Source: Terribacillus saccharophilus
GTDB lineage: Bacteria > Bacillota > Bacilli > Bacillales > Amphibacillaceae
Direction of reading: 5' to 3'
Assembly: GCA_900110015.1 (NCBI GenBank)
Contig: FOCD01000001.1
Location: 186,001-250,000, forward strand
Length of the DNA: 64,000 nucleotides
Both the position numbers and the translations under genes were made by a program. The notes below the pieces were generated by a model. The model did not search any database, had not been told where the DNA came from, and worked only from the letters and a program-made list of their open reading frames with translations. How positions within the stretch are numbered: the first letter of the stretch is position 1; each line of letters starts with the position of its first letter. Shown piece by piece: positions 19,184 through 28,762 of this stretch.

Positions 19184-20211
19184 TAAACAGCTCAACAATT
19201 CTTATTAAACAAGGCAGACAACGTCGATTCAGAAAATGGCTGGTCATTAACATCCTGCTTGCAGCACTTGCTGTAGCACTTTGTATGGCCATGCTTCTTT
19301 TAGGTAACACAATCTACCCAATTTCAGAGGTTTTTCAAGTGCTTATGGGTGAAAGAATACCTGGAGCTTATTTTGCTGTTAATACAATAAGACTCCCAAG
19401 GATGATGGCAGGTCTTTTTGCCGGTCTGGCTTTCGGAATGGGAGGACATATATTCCAGACAATGCTGCGTAATCCATTAGCTAATCCTGATGTACTGGGG
19501 ATTACCACGGGTTCAAGTGCTGCGGCGTTGTTCAGTATACTAATCTTTCAAACGAGTAATACGGTTGTATCTTTAGCTTCAGTAATAGCAGGACTTGTAA
19601 CAGTCTTACTCATTTACTTACTATCATCAGGCAGTCATTTTTCTATTGGACGGCTTATACTGATTGGGATTGGTATTCAGGCAGCTCTTAGCGCAGTTAT
19701 TTCTTATCTATTAATGGTTGGCAGCCAACAAGATTTGCCAGCCGCACTCCGGTGGCTAAGCGGAAGTTTAAACGGTGCTAAAATGGAAACTTTGTTGCCG
19801 CTTATTTGTACAGTTGTAATTTTCGCTCCACTATTAATTGTTTTAGGAAAGCAATTAGACATTTTAGAACTCGGAGAAGAGTCTGCATTATCACTTGGAT
19901 TGAGTACAAATAAGATCAGACTGATTCTCATATTGAGCGCTGTACTCATGATAGCTTTTGCAACTGCAACAACCGGCCCAATAGCGTTCGTCGCTTTCCT
20001 TTCTGGTCCGATTGCAAAAAGATTAGTAGGGACAGGGTTTTCTAATGTCTTGCCCGCGGGACTTATAGGCATTAACCTAGTTCTAGGAGCAGATCTGATA
20101 GGACAATTTGCTTTTGAAGTCAGATATCCAGTTGGTATAATAACAGGATTGGTTGGAGCGCCTTATCTGCTTTATTTACTTATAAGGATGAATCGAAAGG
20201 GATATTTATAA
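19180..20211 (+). CDS. Iron-siderophore ABC transporter permease (FecCD family), subunit 2
   Basis: The second FecCD permease, 343 residues, with IRLPRMMAGLFAGLAFGMGG, FQTMLRNPLANPDVLGIT and GPIAFVAFLSGPIAKRLVG marking the family. It overlaps the preceding gene by 4 bases and the following ATPase gene by 1 base. Together the two permeases form a heterodimer, as in the YfiZ/YfhA pair of B. subtilis, which they resemble. Confidence 0.95.
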   Translation: MINSSTILIKQGRQRRFRKWLVINILLAALAVALCMAMLLLGNTIYPISEVFQVLMGERIPGAYFAVNTIRLPRMMAGLFAGLAFGMGGHIFQTMLRNPLANPDVLGITTGSSAAALFSILIFQTSNTVVSLASVIAGLVTVLLIYLLSSGSHFSIGRLILIGIGIQAALSAVISYLLMVGSQQDLPAALRWLSGSLNGAKMETLLPLICTVVIFAPLLIVLGKQLDILELGEESALSLGLSTNKIRLILILSAVLMIAFATATTGPIAFVAFLSGPIAKRLVGTGFSNVLPAGLIGINLVLGADLIGQFAFEVRYPVGIITGLVGAPYLLYLLIRMNRKGYL

Positions 20212-21014
20212 TGAAATCAACTCACAAACTTCAAACAGAGCAAATTGTTGCCGGCTATGATAGTAAAAAAATCCTTCACGGGATTGATGTTGTTATTCCC
20301 AACAATCAAATTAACGTCATTATTGGTCCTAACGCATGCGGTAAATCAACCTTGCTGAAGACGATGGCAAGACTGATCAAGCCAATAACTGGTGATGTCA
20401 TTTTAGATGGTAAATCAATTCACAAAATTCCTCCTAAGAAACTAGCAAGAGTTTTAGGGGTGCTGCCGCAGTCGCCAATCGCACCTGAAGGTATTTCAGT
20501 GGCTGATTTAGTCGGCAGAGGCAGATTCCCGCACCAATCATTGCTAAGCGGATGGTCAGAAAAAGATTATCAAGCGGTCGAGGAAGCAATGGATATGATG
20601 GGAATTACCGAGCTTGCTAACAGACAGTTAGATGAACTGTCGGGCGGCCAGAGACAGCGCGTTTGGATTGCTATGGCATTGGCTCAACAGACAGATATAT
20701 TATTCCTTGATGAACCAACAACCTTTTTGGATATAACGTACCAAGTTGAAATCCTGGACTTGCTTACAGATCTTAATAGAAAATACGGTACAACAATTGT
20801 GATGGTTCTCCATGATATCAATCTTGCTGCTCGCTATGCAGATTATATTTTTGCTCTTCGAAAAGGTGAACTGATAGCCGAAGGACGACCATCTGAGATC
20901 ATTACGGATGAGTTGATTAAAGAAATATTTGAGCTGGATTGTACTGTTATTGAGGATCCCGTTTCAAAATCTCCAATGATAGTACCGCGGGGACGTTTTC
21001 ACGTTTTTAGTTAA
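20211..21014 (+). CDS. Iron-siderophore ABC transporter ATP-binding protein
   Basis: A 267-residue cytosolic ATPase that powers the FecCD pair. Walker A GPNACGKST, the Q-loop LGVLPQSP, signature LSGGQRQRVW, Walker B ILFLDEPTT and switch His in VLHDINLAAR are complete. It resembles YusV of B. subtilis, which there is encoded away from its permeases and shared by several systems; here a dedicated ATPase closes the operon. Expression should follow the Fur box. Confidence 0.95.
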   Translation: MKSTHKLQTEQIVAGYDSKKILHGIDVVIPNNQINVIIGPNACGKSTLLKTMARLIKPITGDVILDGKSIHKIPPKKLARVLGVLPQSPIAPEGISVADLVGRGRFPHQSLLSGWSEKDYQAVEEAMDMMGITELANRQLDELSGGQRQRVWIAMALAQQTDILFLDEPTTFLDITYQVEILDLLTDLNRKYGTTIVMVLHDINLAARYADYIFALRKGELIAEGRPSEIITDELIKEIFELDCTVIEDPVSKSPMIVPRGRFHVFS

Positions 21015-21079
21015 ACTGATTCTATCTGACAACTATTAGGCTGCAATGTTCAACTTACTCCAACGGTACTCTAACAGAT

Positions 21080-21113
21080 AAAAGGAGCAACGCTATGCGT
21101 TGCTCCTTTTATA
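21080..21113. terminator. Bidirectional terminator between siderophore operon and AraC gene
   Basis: The 13-bp perfect stem AAAGGAGCAACGC/GCGTTGCTCCTTT with a TAT loop serves both convergent genes. Confidence 0.9.
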
Positions 21114-21122
21114 ATTGTAAAT

Positions 21123-22004
21123 TTACATAATTGTCTTCTTATACGCTAAAGGTGTCATACCTAAATGTCCACGAAATTTTGCAATAAAGTAACTGGTACT
21201 ATTAAATCCTACTTGATACCCGACATCTGTAACGTTTGCATCTGGATCTTGAAGCAGGAGCAAACTTCTTTGAATACGATAATCAGTTACGTAGCTCAAA
21301 GGGGATTGTTTTACTATTCGCTGAAAATATCGGCAGGTCTCTGAACGGCTTAATTGCCCGGCTTTAGCGATATCGGCCAGGCTTATTTTTTCATTGTAAT
21401 GAACATGAATATAATAAAGCATTTGTTTCATTCGCTGGCTCTTTAGAATCTCTGTTTCTCTGTATTCCAGCTGTATACCATTCATGATTAAATTTTGCCA
21501 TATAGCATTAAGATGGTGGATTACGCTAATCTCAAAATATGGTGACTTCAATTCGATTAATTGATGTATTTCCATTATGGCTCTTAAAATGTTTTTCTCC
21601 CAATCTTCATTAATTCCTATTTTTAAGTAAGTCAGGTTAGTCGCTTGGACATAGGGATGCACATACTTAGCATGCAGCTCCTTTGTTAGAAGTGTGTGTG
21701 GAGAAACATTTAAACAAATATAGACAGAGCTTGAGTCGGTTTGATCATCTGCTCTGTGCAGACAACCGCTATTTATAAAAATTCCTTCCCCTTTTTGCAC
21801 CTTCACTATCTCTTCATTTATCTGAAATTCAGCATTGCCGTTTGTAACTAGCACAAATTGGATCTCATTATGCCAATGAAGCGGAATATAACCATGTACA
21901 TTTTGTTTAATCGTTGTTTCATAACATGCGACAGGCAATTCAACTGTTTTATGTTGGGTTAATTCTTCTAATTGCGGATTGATTAAGAAATCTTTGATTT
22001 GCAT
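21123..22004 (-). CDS. AraC family transcriptional regulator with cupin sensor domain
   Basis: A 293-residue regulator. The N-terminal cupin-type effector domain (GYIPLHWHNEIQFVLVTNG, residues 35-53) is followed by a helical linker and a C-terminal double HTH (residues 190-290: LADIAKAGQLSRSETCRYFQ and GYQVGFNSTSYFIAKFRGHL). It is transcribed divergently from the EamA transporter gene, its most likely target. GAGGTAA serves as ribosome site. Its position beside the iron operon raises iron control as an alternative, but the genes are convergent and separated by a terminator. Confidence 0.9.
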   Translation of the reverse strand: MQIKDFLINPQLEELTQHKTVELPVACYETTIKQNVHGYIPLHWHNEIQFVLVTNGNAEFQINEEIVKVQKGEGIFINSGCLHRADDQTDSSSVYICLNVSPHTLLTKELHAKYVHPYVQATNLTYLKIGINEDWEKNILRAIMEIHQLIELKSPYFEISVIHHLNAIWQNLIMNGIQLEYRETEILKSQRMKQMLYYIHVHYNEKISLADIAKAGQLSRSETCRYFQRIVKQSPLSYVTDYRIQRSLLLLQDPDANVTDVGYQVGFNSTSYFIAKFRGHLGMTPLAYKKTIM

Positions 22005-22107
22005 GCTGTTACCTCAATATAGTTATATTTTTATATACAAATTTTGTATTAAAATGCTATTGGTTTATTTATGATGGCACTATTGTAACAAAAGAGGAGG
22101 TTAACAT

Positions 22108-23007
22108 GTGCAGAATAGTCGCGTTTTAGGAATAGCTTTGGTACTCATTGGAGCTACTTTATGGGGCGTTTCAGGAACAGTTGCTCAATTTTTATTCCAA
22201 GAGAAAGGATTCAGTACGGAGTGGCTCACCGTGATAAGACTATTAGTAGCTGGAGTCGTGTTATTGTCGCTTGCTCACCTAAAAGAGGGAACGAAAGTGT
22301 GGGCAGTCTGGAGAAGTAAAAATGGTGCGATGAGTATAATCTTATTTGGAATCTTAGGAATGCTTGCTGTACAGTATACATACTTCGCCGCTATTGAACA
22401 TGGAAATGCAGCGACCGCCACCATTCTTCAGTATTTAGCGCCAGCTATTATCACATGTTATTTGTCGCTTCGATTCAGACGTCTGCCATCATTCACAATC
22501 ATTCTATCTGTCGTAATAGCTATTATAGGTACTTTTCTTTTAGTGACTGGAGGAAACCTTCAATCTCTTTCTATCTCGGGCTGGGCCGTGTTTTGGGGTA
22601 TTGCCTCAGCATTTGCTTTGAGCTTTTACACATTACAGCCCTTAAGACTGCTTGCGGACTGGGGAGCTAAGATTGTAGTTGGTTGGGGAATGCTGATTGG
22701 CGGTGTGACTTTCAGCTTTATACATCCGCCATGGCAAGTGCAAGGAGAATGGACATTATCCTCTGTAGTAGCAGTACTATTTGTCATCATTTTCGGTACG
22801 ATAATTGCTTTTTATTTCTACCTGGAGAGCACAACATATATTGCCGCTTCCAAAGTGAGTCTGCTTGCTTCTGTTGAACCATTGTCTGCAACGTTTCTTT
22901 CTATCTTGTGGTTCCATATTCCGTTTGGGTTGGCGGAGTGGATAGGTACGATACTGATACTAGCCACTATTACCACTTTATCCATAGTAAAGGATGACAG
23001 AAAATAA
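22108..23007 (+). CDS. EamA/DMT superfamily transporter
   Basis: A 299-residue membrane protein with ten predicted helices arranged as two EamA repeats; the first starts ALVLIGATLWGVSGTVAQFLF and the second about residue 150. It probably exports metabolites or amino acids; the substrate is unknown. The GTG at 22108 lies 7 bases after AGAGGAGG. An out-of-frame ATG at 22106 overlaps it and opens a frame of only seven codons, so GTG must be the true start. It is divergent from the AraC-type regulator. Confidence 0.9.
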   Translation: MQNSRVLGIALVLIGATLWGVSGTVAQFLFQEKGFSTEWLTVIRLLVAGVVLLSLAHLKEGTKVWAVWRSKNGAMSIILFGILGMLAVQYTYFAAIEHGNAATATILQYLAPAIITCYLSLRFRRLPSFTIILSVVIAIIGTFLLVTGGNLQSLSISGWAVFWGIASAFALSFYTLQPLRLLADWGAKIVVGWGMLIGGVTFSFIHPPWQVQGEWTLSSVVAVLFVIIFGTIIAFYFYLESTTYIAASKVSLLASVEPLSATFLSILWFHIPFGLAEWIGTILILATITTLSIVKDDRK

Positions 23008-23110
23008 CTGTTAAACGATCTTACATTTATATTAAACTATAAGAAGTTCAAGCCAGTGAAATAATAGAGTATAGTACTTATCGGCATGTATATAATAGGA
23101 GATGTGCAAA

Positions 23111-23614
23111 ATGAACATACACTTTTCAATACCACGCCCAGAGGATATAAAAGAGCTAATTCATATAGAAAATTTAGGCTTCACGCCAGAGGAAGCGGCA
23201 TCGGAAGAAGCTATGATAGAGCGGATTGCTATCATTCCGGACTCCTTTATCATAGCGAGAGATGAACAGAGTAAGGTTATTGGTTATGTCGTTGGTCCAG
23301 TTTTAAATCAGCGTTATATTACAGATGATCTATTTGAGAAATCAGTACCTAACCCATCTACGGGAGGATTTCAAAGTATACTCAGTTTAGTAGTGCATCC
23401 TGATTACAGAAGGAAAGGTATTGCTGCACAATTGTTGGGTGAGTTAGAACGAATCTGTGTGAAATCTAAAAGAGAAGCTATCACTTTAACATGTTTAGAT
23501 TATTTGGTTCCATTTTATGAGGCGAATGGATACCAGAACGAGGGAGAATCGGATTCGGTACACGCGGGTTTGGTCTGGTTTAATCTGGTGAAAGAAATTA
23601 AAAGTGTAAATTGA
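23111..23614 (+). CDS. GNAT family N-acetyltransferase (AANAT-like)
   Basis: A 167-residue acetyltransferase. The acetyl-CoA signature is SLVVHPDYRRKGIAAQLLGE (residues about 95-115), with the catalytic-side FYEANGYQNEG near the end. The opening IRPEDIKELIHIENLGF-type layout resembles arylalkylamine/polyamine acetyltransferases. The substrate is unknown. The ATG at 23111 is used because AGGAG at 23097-23101 leaves a 9-base spacer; the in-frame ATG at 23102 abuts that site. A strong terminator follows. Confidence 0.87.
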   Translation: MNIHFSIPRPEDIKELIHIENLGFTPEEAASEEAMIERIAIIPDSFIIARDEQSKVIGYVVGPVLNQRYITDDLFEKSVPNPSTGGFQSILSLVVHPDYRRKGIAAQLLGELERICVKSKREAITLTCLDYLVPFYEANGYQNEGESDSVHAGLVWFNLVKEIKSVN

Positions 23615-23662
23615 CTTTGCGTGATTATGTGAAAGTTAAGAGGAATTATGCAAAGCAACAAG

Positions 23663-23690
23663 AAAAAGACGCTATTTAGCGTCTTTTTTA
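23663..23690 (+). terminator. Terminator after the GNAT gene
   Basis: The 12-bp stem AAAAAGACGCTA/TAGCGTCTTTTT with a 2-base loop could act on both strands. Confidence 0.88.
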
Positions 23691-23771
23691 GTAGGATCTT
23701 ATACAAGGCAAGAAGGCTTCTAACTCGACAGACTTTCCATGTTTTCTGTTACAGTAACATGTAAATATAAA

Positions 23772-24995
23772 TCACTGATTAACTTGAGATGCTTCCTCAG
23801 CATCTACTGTAGAAGGTCGTTTAACTACAGGAGATAAGAAGAACACAGCGACTACAACTATTAGCACAGTACTCATTGCGTTAAGAAGTCCAATTGCATC
23901 TCCCAGCATACCTAATAGTGGCGGTCCAACTAAAAATGCTAAATAGCCGATAATGGAAACAGCTCCGACTCTTTGTGCTGAGTTAATGGGATTATCACCT
24001 GCTGCAGATAATCCGAGAGGGAATCCAATGGAAGCACCAATGCCCCATAAAAATACACCGATCACCCCTATTGGTAAATTAGATGCAAAGATTAATACAC
24101 CAACACCAATTGCTGCAAATATTGCAGCGTACCTTAAAACTGCAACTCGCCCAAAACGATCCAAAAAGTATCCAGCGCTTAATCTGGCAATTAACATAGC
24201 ACTTAAAAACACAACATAGACAAGTGTGCCTGATTGAGCTTCTACATTAAAGCCATCAACGATTGCGAGTGGAAGCCATTCATTAGCGGTTCCTTCTGCA
24301 AAAGCCATGCCTAATACGATCAATCCAATTAAAATAGTACGCTTTTCCTTCCATACGTTGGAAGTGGGGTGGTCTTTGGCCGAACTTTTAGTTTCTTGTA
24401 ACATCTTTCCGTTTCCAGTAGGGATATTGCTGATAAATATACCTACGATAATTAGTGATACTATTACGATGCCGATAAGATGCTGCAGAGTGGATATTCC
24501 AAGACTTAATGTGAGGTAGCCCAGACCTGCGCCAATCAGTGTACCTGCACTAAAACATCCGTGTAATGCGGGCAAAAGTATTTTTGAAGCGGCTTGTTCC
24601 AGCATTGCGCCGTCAACATTTATTGCTACTTCTCCCATTCCGTATCCGAGACCGAATAAAGCCAAAGATAAAAATAATAAAATGGGGATCGGGAAAAACG
24701 ACGCATTTATACCTATTAAAGCAAGGCCAAGAATAATAAGGATTAGGCAAATTAAGATAACAGGTCGAGTGCCTAGCTTGGCAATTACTTTATTTGCTGC
24801 TAAAAGCCCTATGATTGAACCACAAGCTAACCCAAAAATTATCCATCCCATTAAAGACGTAGACGCTTCAAGTGTATTACGGATATCTGGTGTTCTTGAG
24901 ATCCAAGTTGAAAATGACAGACCTGGTAGGCTAAATAAAATGAAAAGTGCATATTTCCACTTACGCAAATCATGCAATGCTACATTATTATCCAT
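23772..24995 (-). CDS. MFS transporter (probable sugar or metabolite carrier)
   Basis: A 407-residue major facilitator with 12 hydrophobic segments; SLMGWIIFGLACGSIIGLLA and the loop around YFLDRFGRVAVLRYA fit the family. The initiator is the ATG at 24995 (MDNNVAL), 9 bases after AAGGAG; the longer frame starts on top of that site. It follows a ROK regulator on the same strand after about 100 bases, so a sugar or sugar-derivative is a reasonable but unproven substrate. Confidence 0.87.
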   Translation of the reverse strand: MDNNVALHDLRKWKYALFILFSLPGLSFSTWISRTPDIRNTLEASTSLMGWIIFGLACGSIIGLLAANKVIAKLGTRPVILICLILIILGLALIGINASFFPIPILLFLSLALFGLGYGMGEVAINVDGAMLEQAASKILLPALHGCFSAGTLIGAGLGYLTLSLGISTLQHLIGIVIVSLIIVGIFISNIPTGNGKMLQETKSSAKDHPTSNVWKEKRTILIGLIVLGMAFAEGTANEWLPLAIVDGFNVEAQSGTLVYVVFLSAMLIARLSAGYFLDRFGRVAVLRYAAIFAAIGVGVLIFASNLPIGVIGVFLWGIGASIGFPLGLSAAGDNPINSAQRVGAVSIIGYLAFLVGPPLLGMLGDAIGLLNAMSTVLIVVVAVFFLSPVVKRPSTVDAEEASQVNQ

Positions 24996-25094
24996 TCCGA
25001 TCATCTCCTTCGCACTACTTCTTAAAGGTCTTTTAAAAAGTGTACAAGGCTATACTATTGGTAAATATAACCTCTGTCAATACGTTCTATTAGT

Positions 25095-26096
25095 TTAATC
25101 GTTTGCATCCAGAAGAACATGAATCAATCCATTAAAATAACATTGTGTTACATCCTTCATTATTTCAATTTGGGGTAGGTGGGAAGAGGGTATCCACTCC
25201 ATACATTTTCTTTTTATATCAGCAATATCCATAATACGCAGCAGTTCTCCTGTTAGTACAATGGTGTGAGGATTTATCACAGCTGTAATGGAAGTAAGAA
25301 TCTTTGATACAGGTTCAAGATATTCCTTAGGCTCGTGTATTTTTCTGACTAATTCTTGTGGATTTGAGTCTACAGGTAAGAGTGATATCTCACCTGCGAA
25401 ATTTGAATTGCCTGCGTAGGGTTTGCCGTCAAGGATGAATCTAACTCCTGGAGGATGACCGTCTACTAGAGTTAACAATCCAATAGTCTTTGGGGCGCTA
25501 TATGATTGTTCTCGATAATAGCCAAGCAGACTAAAAGTTAATTCGTTATCAATAAAGAAACTCAAATTGAATCTTCTTCTGAGTAGTGAGACTAAATCTA
25601 TTTGTGCCAAACTTGGAGCATCACAATTTTCAATCTGGCCGTCGCGAACTACTCCAGGTATTCCTATTGCTACTTTTGTACAAGTGGGGTATCTTTTGGT
25701 GATTTCTTCTAAGAAAAGAATAATTTCATCAACTGTAATAGAAAGAAGTTGCTTACATACTGTTTCTATTTCCTCTCCAAGAATGTTTGCAATCACTACT
25801 TCGATTGCATTTTTTCCTCCCTCTGTTTTTATGCACATACCAATAAGTATTTCGTAGTGTAAGTTCAATTTAAAAACTCTTGGACGTCTGCCTCCTGTAG
25901 ACAGCTCTGTCTCAGTTTCAAAAACTTCACCACGTGTCACAAAGCTTTTTAAAATATTGCCGCAAGTGGCTACGCTTAGACCACTAAGTTTAGAAAGTTG
26001 AAGTGCGGTAATCTCCCTTTTTTGTCTCAGAATACTTCTTACGATTTTCTCATTTTGTATCTTAACTGCTTTTGTCGTGTTAATAGCATCAGACAT
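25095..26096 (-). CDS. ROK family transcriptional regulator (NagC/XylR type)
   Basis: A 333-residue regulator. An N-terminal winged helix (LQLSKLSGLSVATCGNILKS, residues 35-54) precedes a ROK domain with AIGIPGVVRDGQIEN and a FIDNELTFSLLGYY segment. The ROK zinc-site cysteines are not obvious, and the catalytic region looks degenerate, as expected for a repressor rather than a kinase. It is co-directional with, and just upstream of, the MFS gene, its likely target. AAGGAGAG serves as ribosome site. Confidence 0.85.
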   Translation of the reverse strand: MSDAINTTKAVKIQNEKIVRSILRQKREITALQLSKLSGLSVATCGNILKSFVTRGEVFETETELSTGGRRPRVFKLNLHYEILIGMCIKTEGGKNAIEVVIANILGEEIETVCKQLLSITVDEIILFLEEITKRYPTCTKVAIGIPGVVRDGQIENCDAPSLAQIDLVSLLRRRFNLSFFIDNELTFSLLGYYREQSYSAPKTIGLLTLVDGHPPGVRFILDGKPYAGNSNFAGEISLLPVDSNPQELVRKIHEPKEYLEPVSKILTSITAVINPHTIVLTGELLRIMDIADIKRKCMEWIPSSHLPQIEIMKDVTQCYFNGLIHVLLDAND

Positions 26097-26399
26097 CCCG
26101 CTACTCTCTCCTTAGCTGCGATCATATATAGTGTTAGGCTATTACTGTTTCACGAATTTTTCAATACATCTTCTCATAAGAGCCGATATTTTTTAAGAAA
26201 TGGCTTTGGAAGAGAGTGAATATTTCAAATTGAATAGGAATCCAAATTGCGCCATTTGCATCTCAACTTATCTTCTTTCATATGTAGTTAATTTCCAAAG
26301 AAAGGACTATTTCTATTAATAGACTATAATAAATAGGTATTTGTTATTTCACATGCTAGAATAAGGTGTTGAGCATATATAGAATAAGGAGATATAGTA
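26097..26399. other. Divergent intergenic region without a recognisable gene
   Basis: About 300 bases between the ROK gene and the RsbR-like gene. A TATAAT hexamer at 26325 lacks a convincing -35 partner, and no clear SigB promoter was found. Nothing else is identified. Confidence 0.6.
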
Positions 26400-27248
26400 A
26401 TGACAATCGAGAAAAAACTGCAAGTAGCAGTAGATAAAGAGTTACATGAATTTCTTTGTGATAATATAGATAAATTGAATGATGAATGGTTTGCTGGACT
26501 TACAAAGTCAGAAGGGGTTTATGGTTCTGATGATCAAGCAGTAATAGATGTTTTAAAAGAACAAAACAAAGATTTTCATGTTCGTTTTTGTGAGTTGTTT
26601 GATCCTGAAAGTCCTCTATCTTACGAATTATTTGAGGAGTGGATAGTGGAGATATCCAAGGATGAACAACATCTAATGACTCCAATTGATGACATAATAG
26701 ATGAATTCAATAGAACAGAAACATTGTATTTAGAGCTATTAGATGGCTTTGTGGCAGAGCATGATTTATGTGGTAAGGAAACACTTAGTTATACTCGGAA
26801 GATTACAAGCGCTTTCAATCAGATCATTGTCTGGTTTACTAGGGAGAATGCAAAACAAGCTGAATTCAAGCTGGTTGCACAGCAAGCAATGATCTTGGAG
26901 CTGAGTACCCCGGTTATTTCATTAACACCGGATGTAGCGCTGCTGCCTCTGGTTGGTGATATTGATACAAACAGAGCTAAGTATATGATGGATAATGTAC
27001 TGGAGCAATGTGCAAAATTAAGTGTAGAATATCTAATACTTGATTTGTCAGGTGTAGTTATAATTGATACCATGGTTGCCCACCGAATATTCAATATAAT
27101 AAACTCTTTAAGACTGCTAGGAGTAGAAACTATATTGTCGGGAATCAGACCGGAGATTGCACAGACTGCAACACAATTAGGAATTGGTTTTAATGTTAAA
27201 ACGACACATTCTTTAAAAGCTGCAGTTGAACGTTATATATTGAAATAA
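26400..27248 (+). CDS. RsbR-like stressosome protein (N-terminal sensor plus STAS domain)
   Basis: A 282-residue protein. The first 150 residues form an all-helical, globin-like N-terminal sensor region, followed by a STAS domain (about 165-280). The STAS region has the RsbR hallmarks ILELSTPVISLTPDVALLPL, GDIDTNRAKYMM and LDLSGVVIIDTMVAHRI. The Thr after Asp in IIDT corresponds to the RsbT-phosphorylated position of RsbR proteins. Family members assemble with RsbS and RsbT into the stressosome that activates SigB. No RsbS, RsbT or SigB gene is nearby, so it is probably a scattered paralogue, like RsbRB-D in B. subtilis. Confidence 0.87.
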   Translation: MTIEKKLQVAVDKELHEFLCDNIDKLNDEWFAGLTKSEGVYGSDDQAVIDVLKEQNKDFHVRFCELFDPESPLSYELFEEWIVEISKDEQHLMTPIDDIIDEFNRTETLYLELLDGFVAEHDLCGKETLSYTRKITSAFNQIIVWFTRENAKQAEFKLVAQQAMILELSTPVISLTPDVALLPLVGDIDTNRAKYMMDNVLEQCAKLSVEYLILDLSGVVIIDTMVAHRIFNIINSLRLLGVETILSGIRPEIAQTATQLGIGFNVKTTHSLKAAVERYILK

Positions 27249-27252
27249 AAAA

Positions 27253-27294
27253 AACTCTCCATTTACGTTTTATGAAAAGTGGAGAGTTATTTTT
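27253..27294. terminator. Terminator between RsbR-like gene and small minus-strand ORF
   Basis: The stem AACTCTCC/GGAGAGTT has a T run on one side and an A run on the other. It is usable by both convergent genes. Confidence 0.8.
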
Positions 27295-27436
27295 TCGCTT
27301 TATAATGGATTGCTTGTTTTAAAAGTGCTATATCTTGATTGATATGTTTTTTAATAGATTCATTTGGGCATCTGTCGAAATCATGCATTAACCTGGCTAG
27401 CTCCCTGTAAATTAATTTCTTTTCATTTAAGTACAC
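27287..27436 (-). CDS. Hypothetical protein (49 aa)
   Basis: A short, mostly helical, basic protein starting MYLNEKKLIYRELARLMHDF. The GTG at 27436 is chosen because GAGGGGG lies upstream; the open frame extends further to 27553, but no ribosome site supports that. The heptad-like pattern and length recall small Spo0E-type phosphatases, yet the diagnostic SQxLD motif is missing, so I do not assign that family. Confidence 0.4.
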   Translation of the reverse strand: MYLNEKKLIYRELARLMHDFDRCPNESIKKHINQDIALLKQAIHYKAKK

Positions 27437-27544
27437 GTTATTGCTTTCCCCCTCAACTAAAGTACTTTGCCCGATAATTCGACATCCTAAACCTTTATTT
27501 CTAAATGAGGGAAACTTTACATATTTAAGACGAACACAAATAAA

Positions 27545-27579
27545 GCAACTCAATCTGATATTTAAAAAGATTGAGTTGC
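27545..27579 (-). terminator. Terminator after the aldo/keto reductase gene
   Basis: The 12-bp perfect stem GCAACTCAATCT/AGATTGAGTTGC has an 11-base loop. The T tract after it on the minus strand is weak. Confidence 0.65.
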
Positions 27580-27596
27580 CAGCTATTTTTAAATAT

Positions 27597-28577
27597 TCAA
27601 TTAGGACCTACTACTGAATGAGGTATATAGGCTTCTTCTAGAAAAGCAGTTTCTTCAGCTGTTAGCTTAACGGATAGAGAACCTACAGCGTCCTCCAGAT
27701 GGGATATTTTCGTTGCACCAATAATTGGGGCTGTTATTGTTTTTTTTGATAGAAGCCAGGCAAGTGCAACGTGGATACGTGGAACATCATGTTTTTCTGC
27801 TATCGTTGCAACTCTTTCTGCCACCAATCGGTCTGCATCAGCGGTTGCATCGTATTTAGATCTTTGAATTTGGTCCGTTTTTGAACGATGTGTTGTTTCT
27901 GTCCAATCACGTGTCAATCTTCCGGATGCAAGAGGACTGTAAGGAGTCACACCAATTTTTTCTTCTTTACAGAGAGGAAGCATTTCCCGCTCTTCTTCAC
28001 GATATATGAGGTTGTAGTGATTCTGCATCGATACAAAGCGTGTCCAATTATTTTTCTCTGCTACGTGTAATGCTTTTTGGAATTGCCATGCATACATGGC
28101 AGAGGCGCCAATATATCTTGCTTTACCGGCTTTTACCACATCATGCAGTGCTTCCATTGTTTCTTCTATAGGGGTATTGTAGTCCCAGCGATGGATGATA
28201 TAAAGGTCTATATAATCTGTACCTAGTCTTGTAAGGCTTTTATCAATTTCACTCATGATGGCTTTTCTGGAAAGGCCCGCACCATTAGGACCTTGATGCA
28301 TACGTCCATGCACTTTTGTTGCCAGCACAACCTCGTCTCGATTGGCATAATCCTTTAAAGCACGTCCTAGAAATTCTTCGCTGGATCCCATCGAATACAC
28401 ATTAGCTGTATCAAAAAAATTGATTCCAAGATCAAGTGCTTTTTTAATGATAGTGCGACTTTGCTCTTCGTTAAGAACCCATTGATGAATCCATTTTTCT
28501 GCTTCACCAAAACTCATACAACCAAGACAAAATCTTGATACATCCAAACCTGTATTTCCTAGTTTTACATATTCCAT
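27597..28577 (-). CDS. Aldo/keto reductase
   Basis: A 326-residue NADPH-dependent oxidoreductase with a TIM-barrel fold. The catalytic set is visible as FFDTANVYSMGSSEEFLG (Asp, Tyr), VVLATKVHG (Lys) and LYIIHRWD (His). The C-terminal SPLASGRLTRDW and APIIGATKISHLEDAV are typical of the Tas/YqkF-like branch that acts on aldehydes. It is transcribed divergently from an AraC-type regulator gene 186 bases away, a common arrangement for AKR control. Confidence 0.92.
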   Translation of the reverse strand: MEYVKLGNTGLDVSRFCLGCMSFGEAEKWIHQWVLNEEQSRTIIKKALDLGINFFDTANVYSMGSSEEFLGRALKDYANRDEVVLATKVHGRMHQGPNGAGLSRKAIMSEIDKSLTRLGTDYIDLYIIHRWDYNTPIEETMEALHDVVKAGKARYIGASAMYAWQFQKALHVAEKNNWTRFVSMQNHYNLIYREEEREMLPLCKEEKIGVTPYSPLASGRLTRDWTETTHRSKTDQIQRSKYDATADADRLVAERVATIAEKHDVPRIHVALAWLLSKKTITAPIIGATKISHLEDAVGSLSVKLTAEETAFLEEAYIPHSVVGPN

Positions 28578-28762
28578 TTATATCATCCTCTCTTTGTCGC
28601 TCGTTTGTTGTAACCTCTTTCATTATCTCATAATTTTTATACAAACAATAAACTCATTCGTCTCAAATCTTTGCCTAATACTATCAAGGGCCTTTCAAGC
28701 TGAGAAAATAACAATTAAAATAAACTCAATTCAATTAAATCGAAGGAGAGGACAAATAAGAG

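Noticed and set aside
26280-26399. SigB promoter before the RsbR-like gene
   Set aside because: GTTAAT and GGACTAT occur, but neither the -10 GGGTAT nor the usual spacing is matched well enough.
27287-27436. Spo0E-type aspartyl phosphatase
   Set aside because: Size and helical character fit, but the SQxLD motif is absent.
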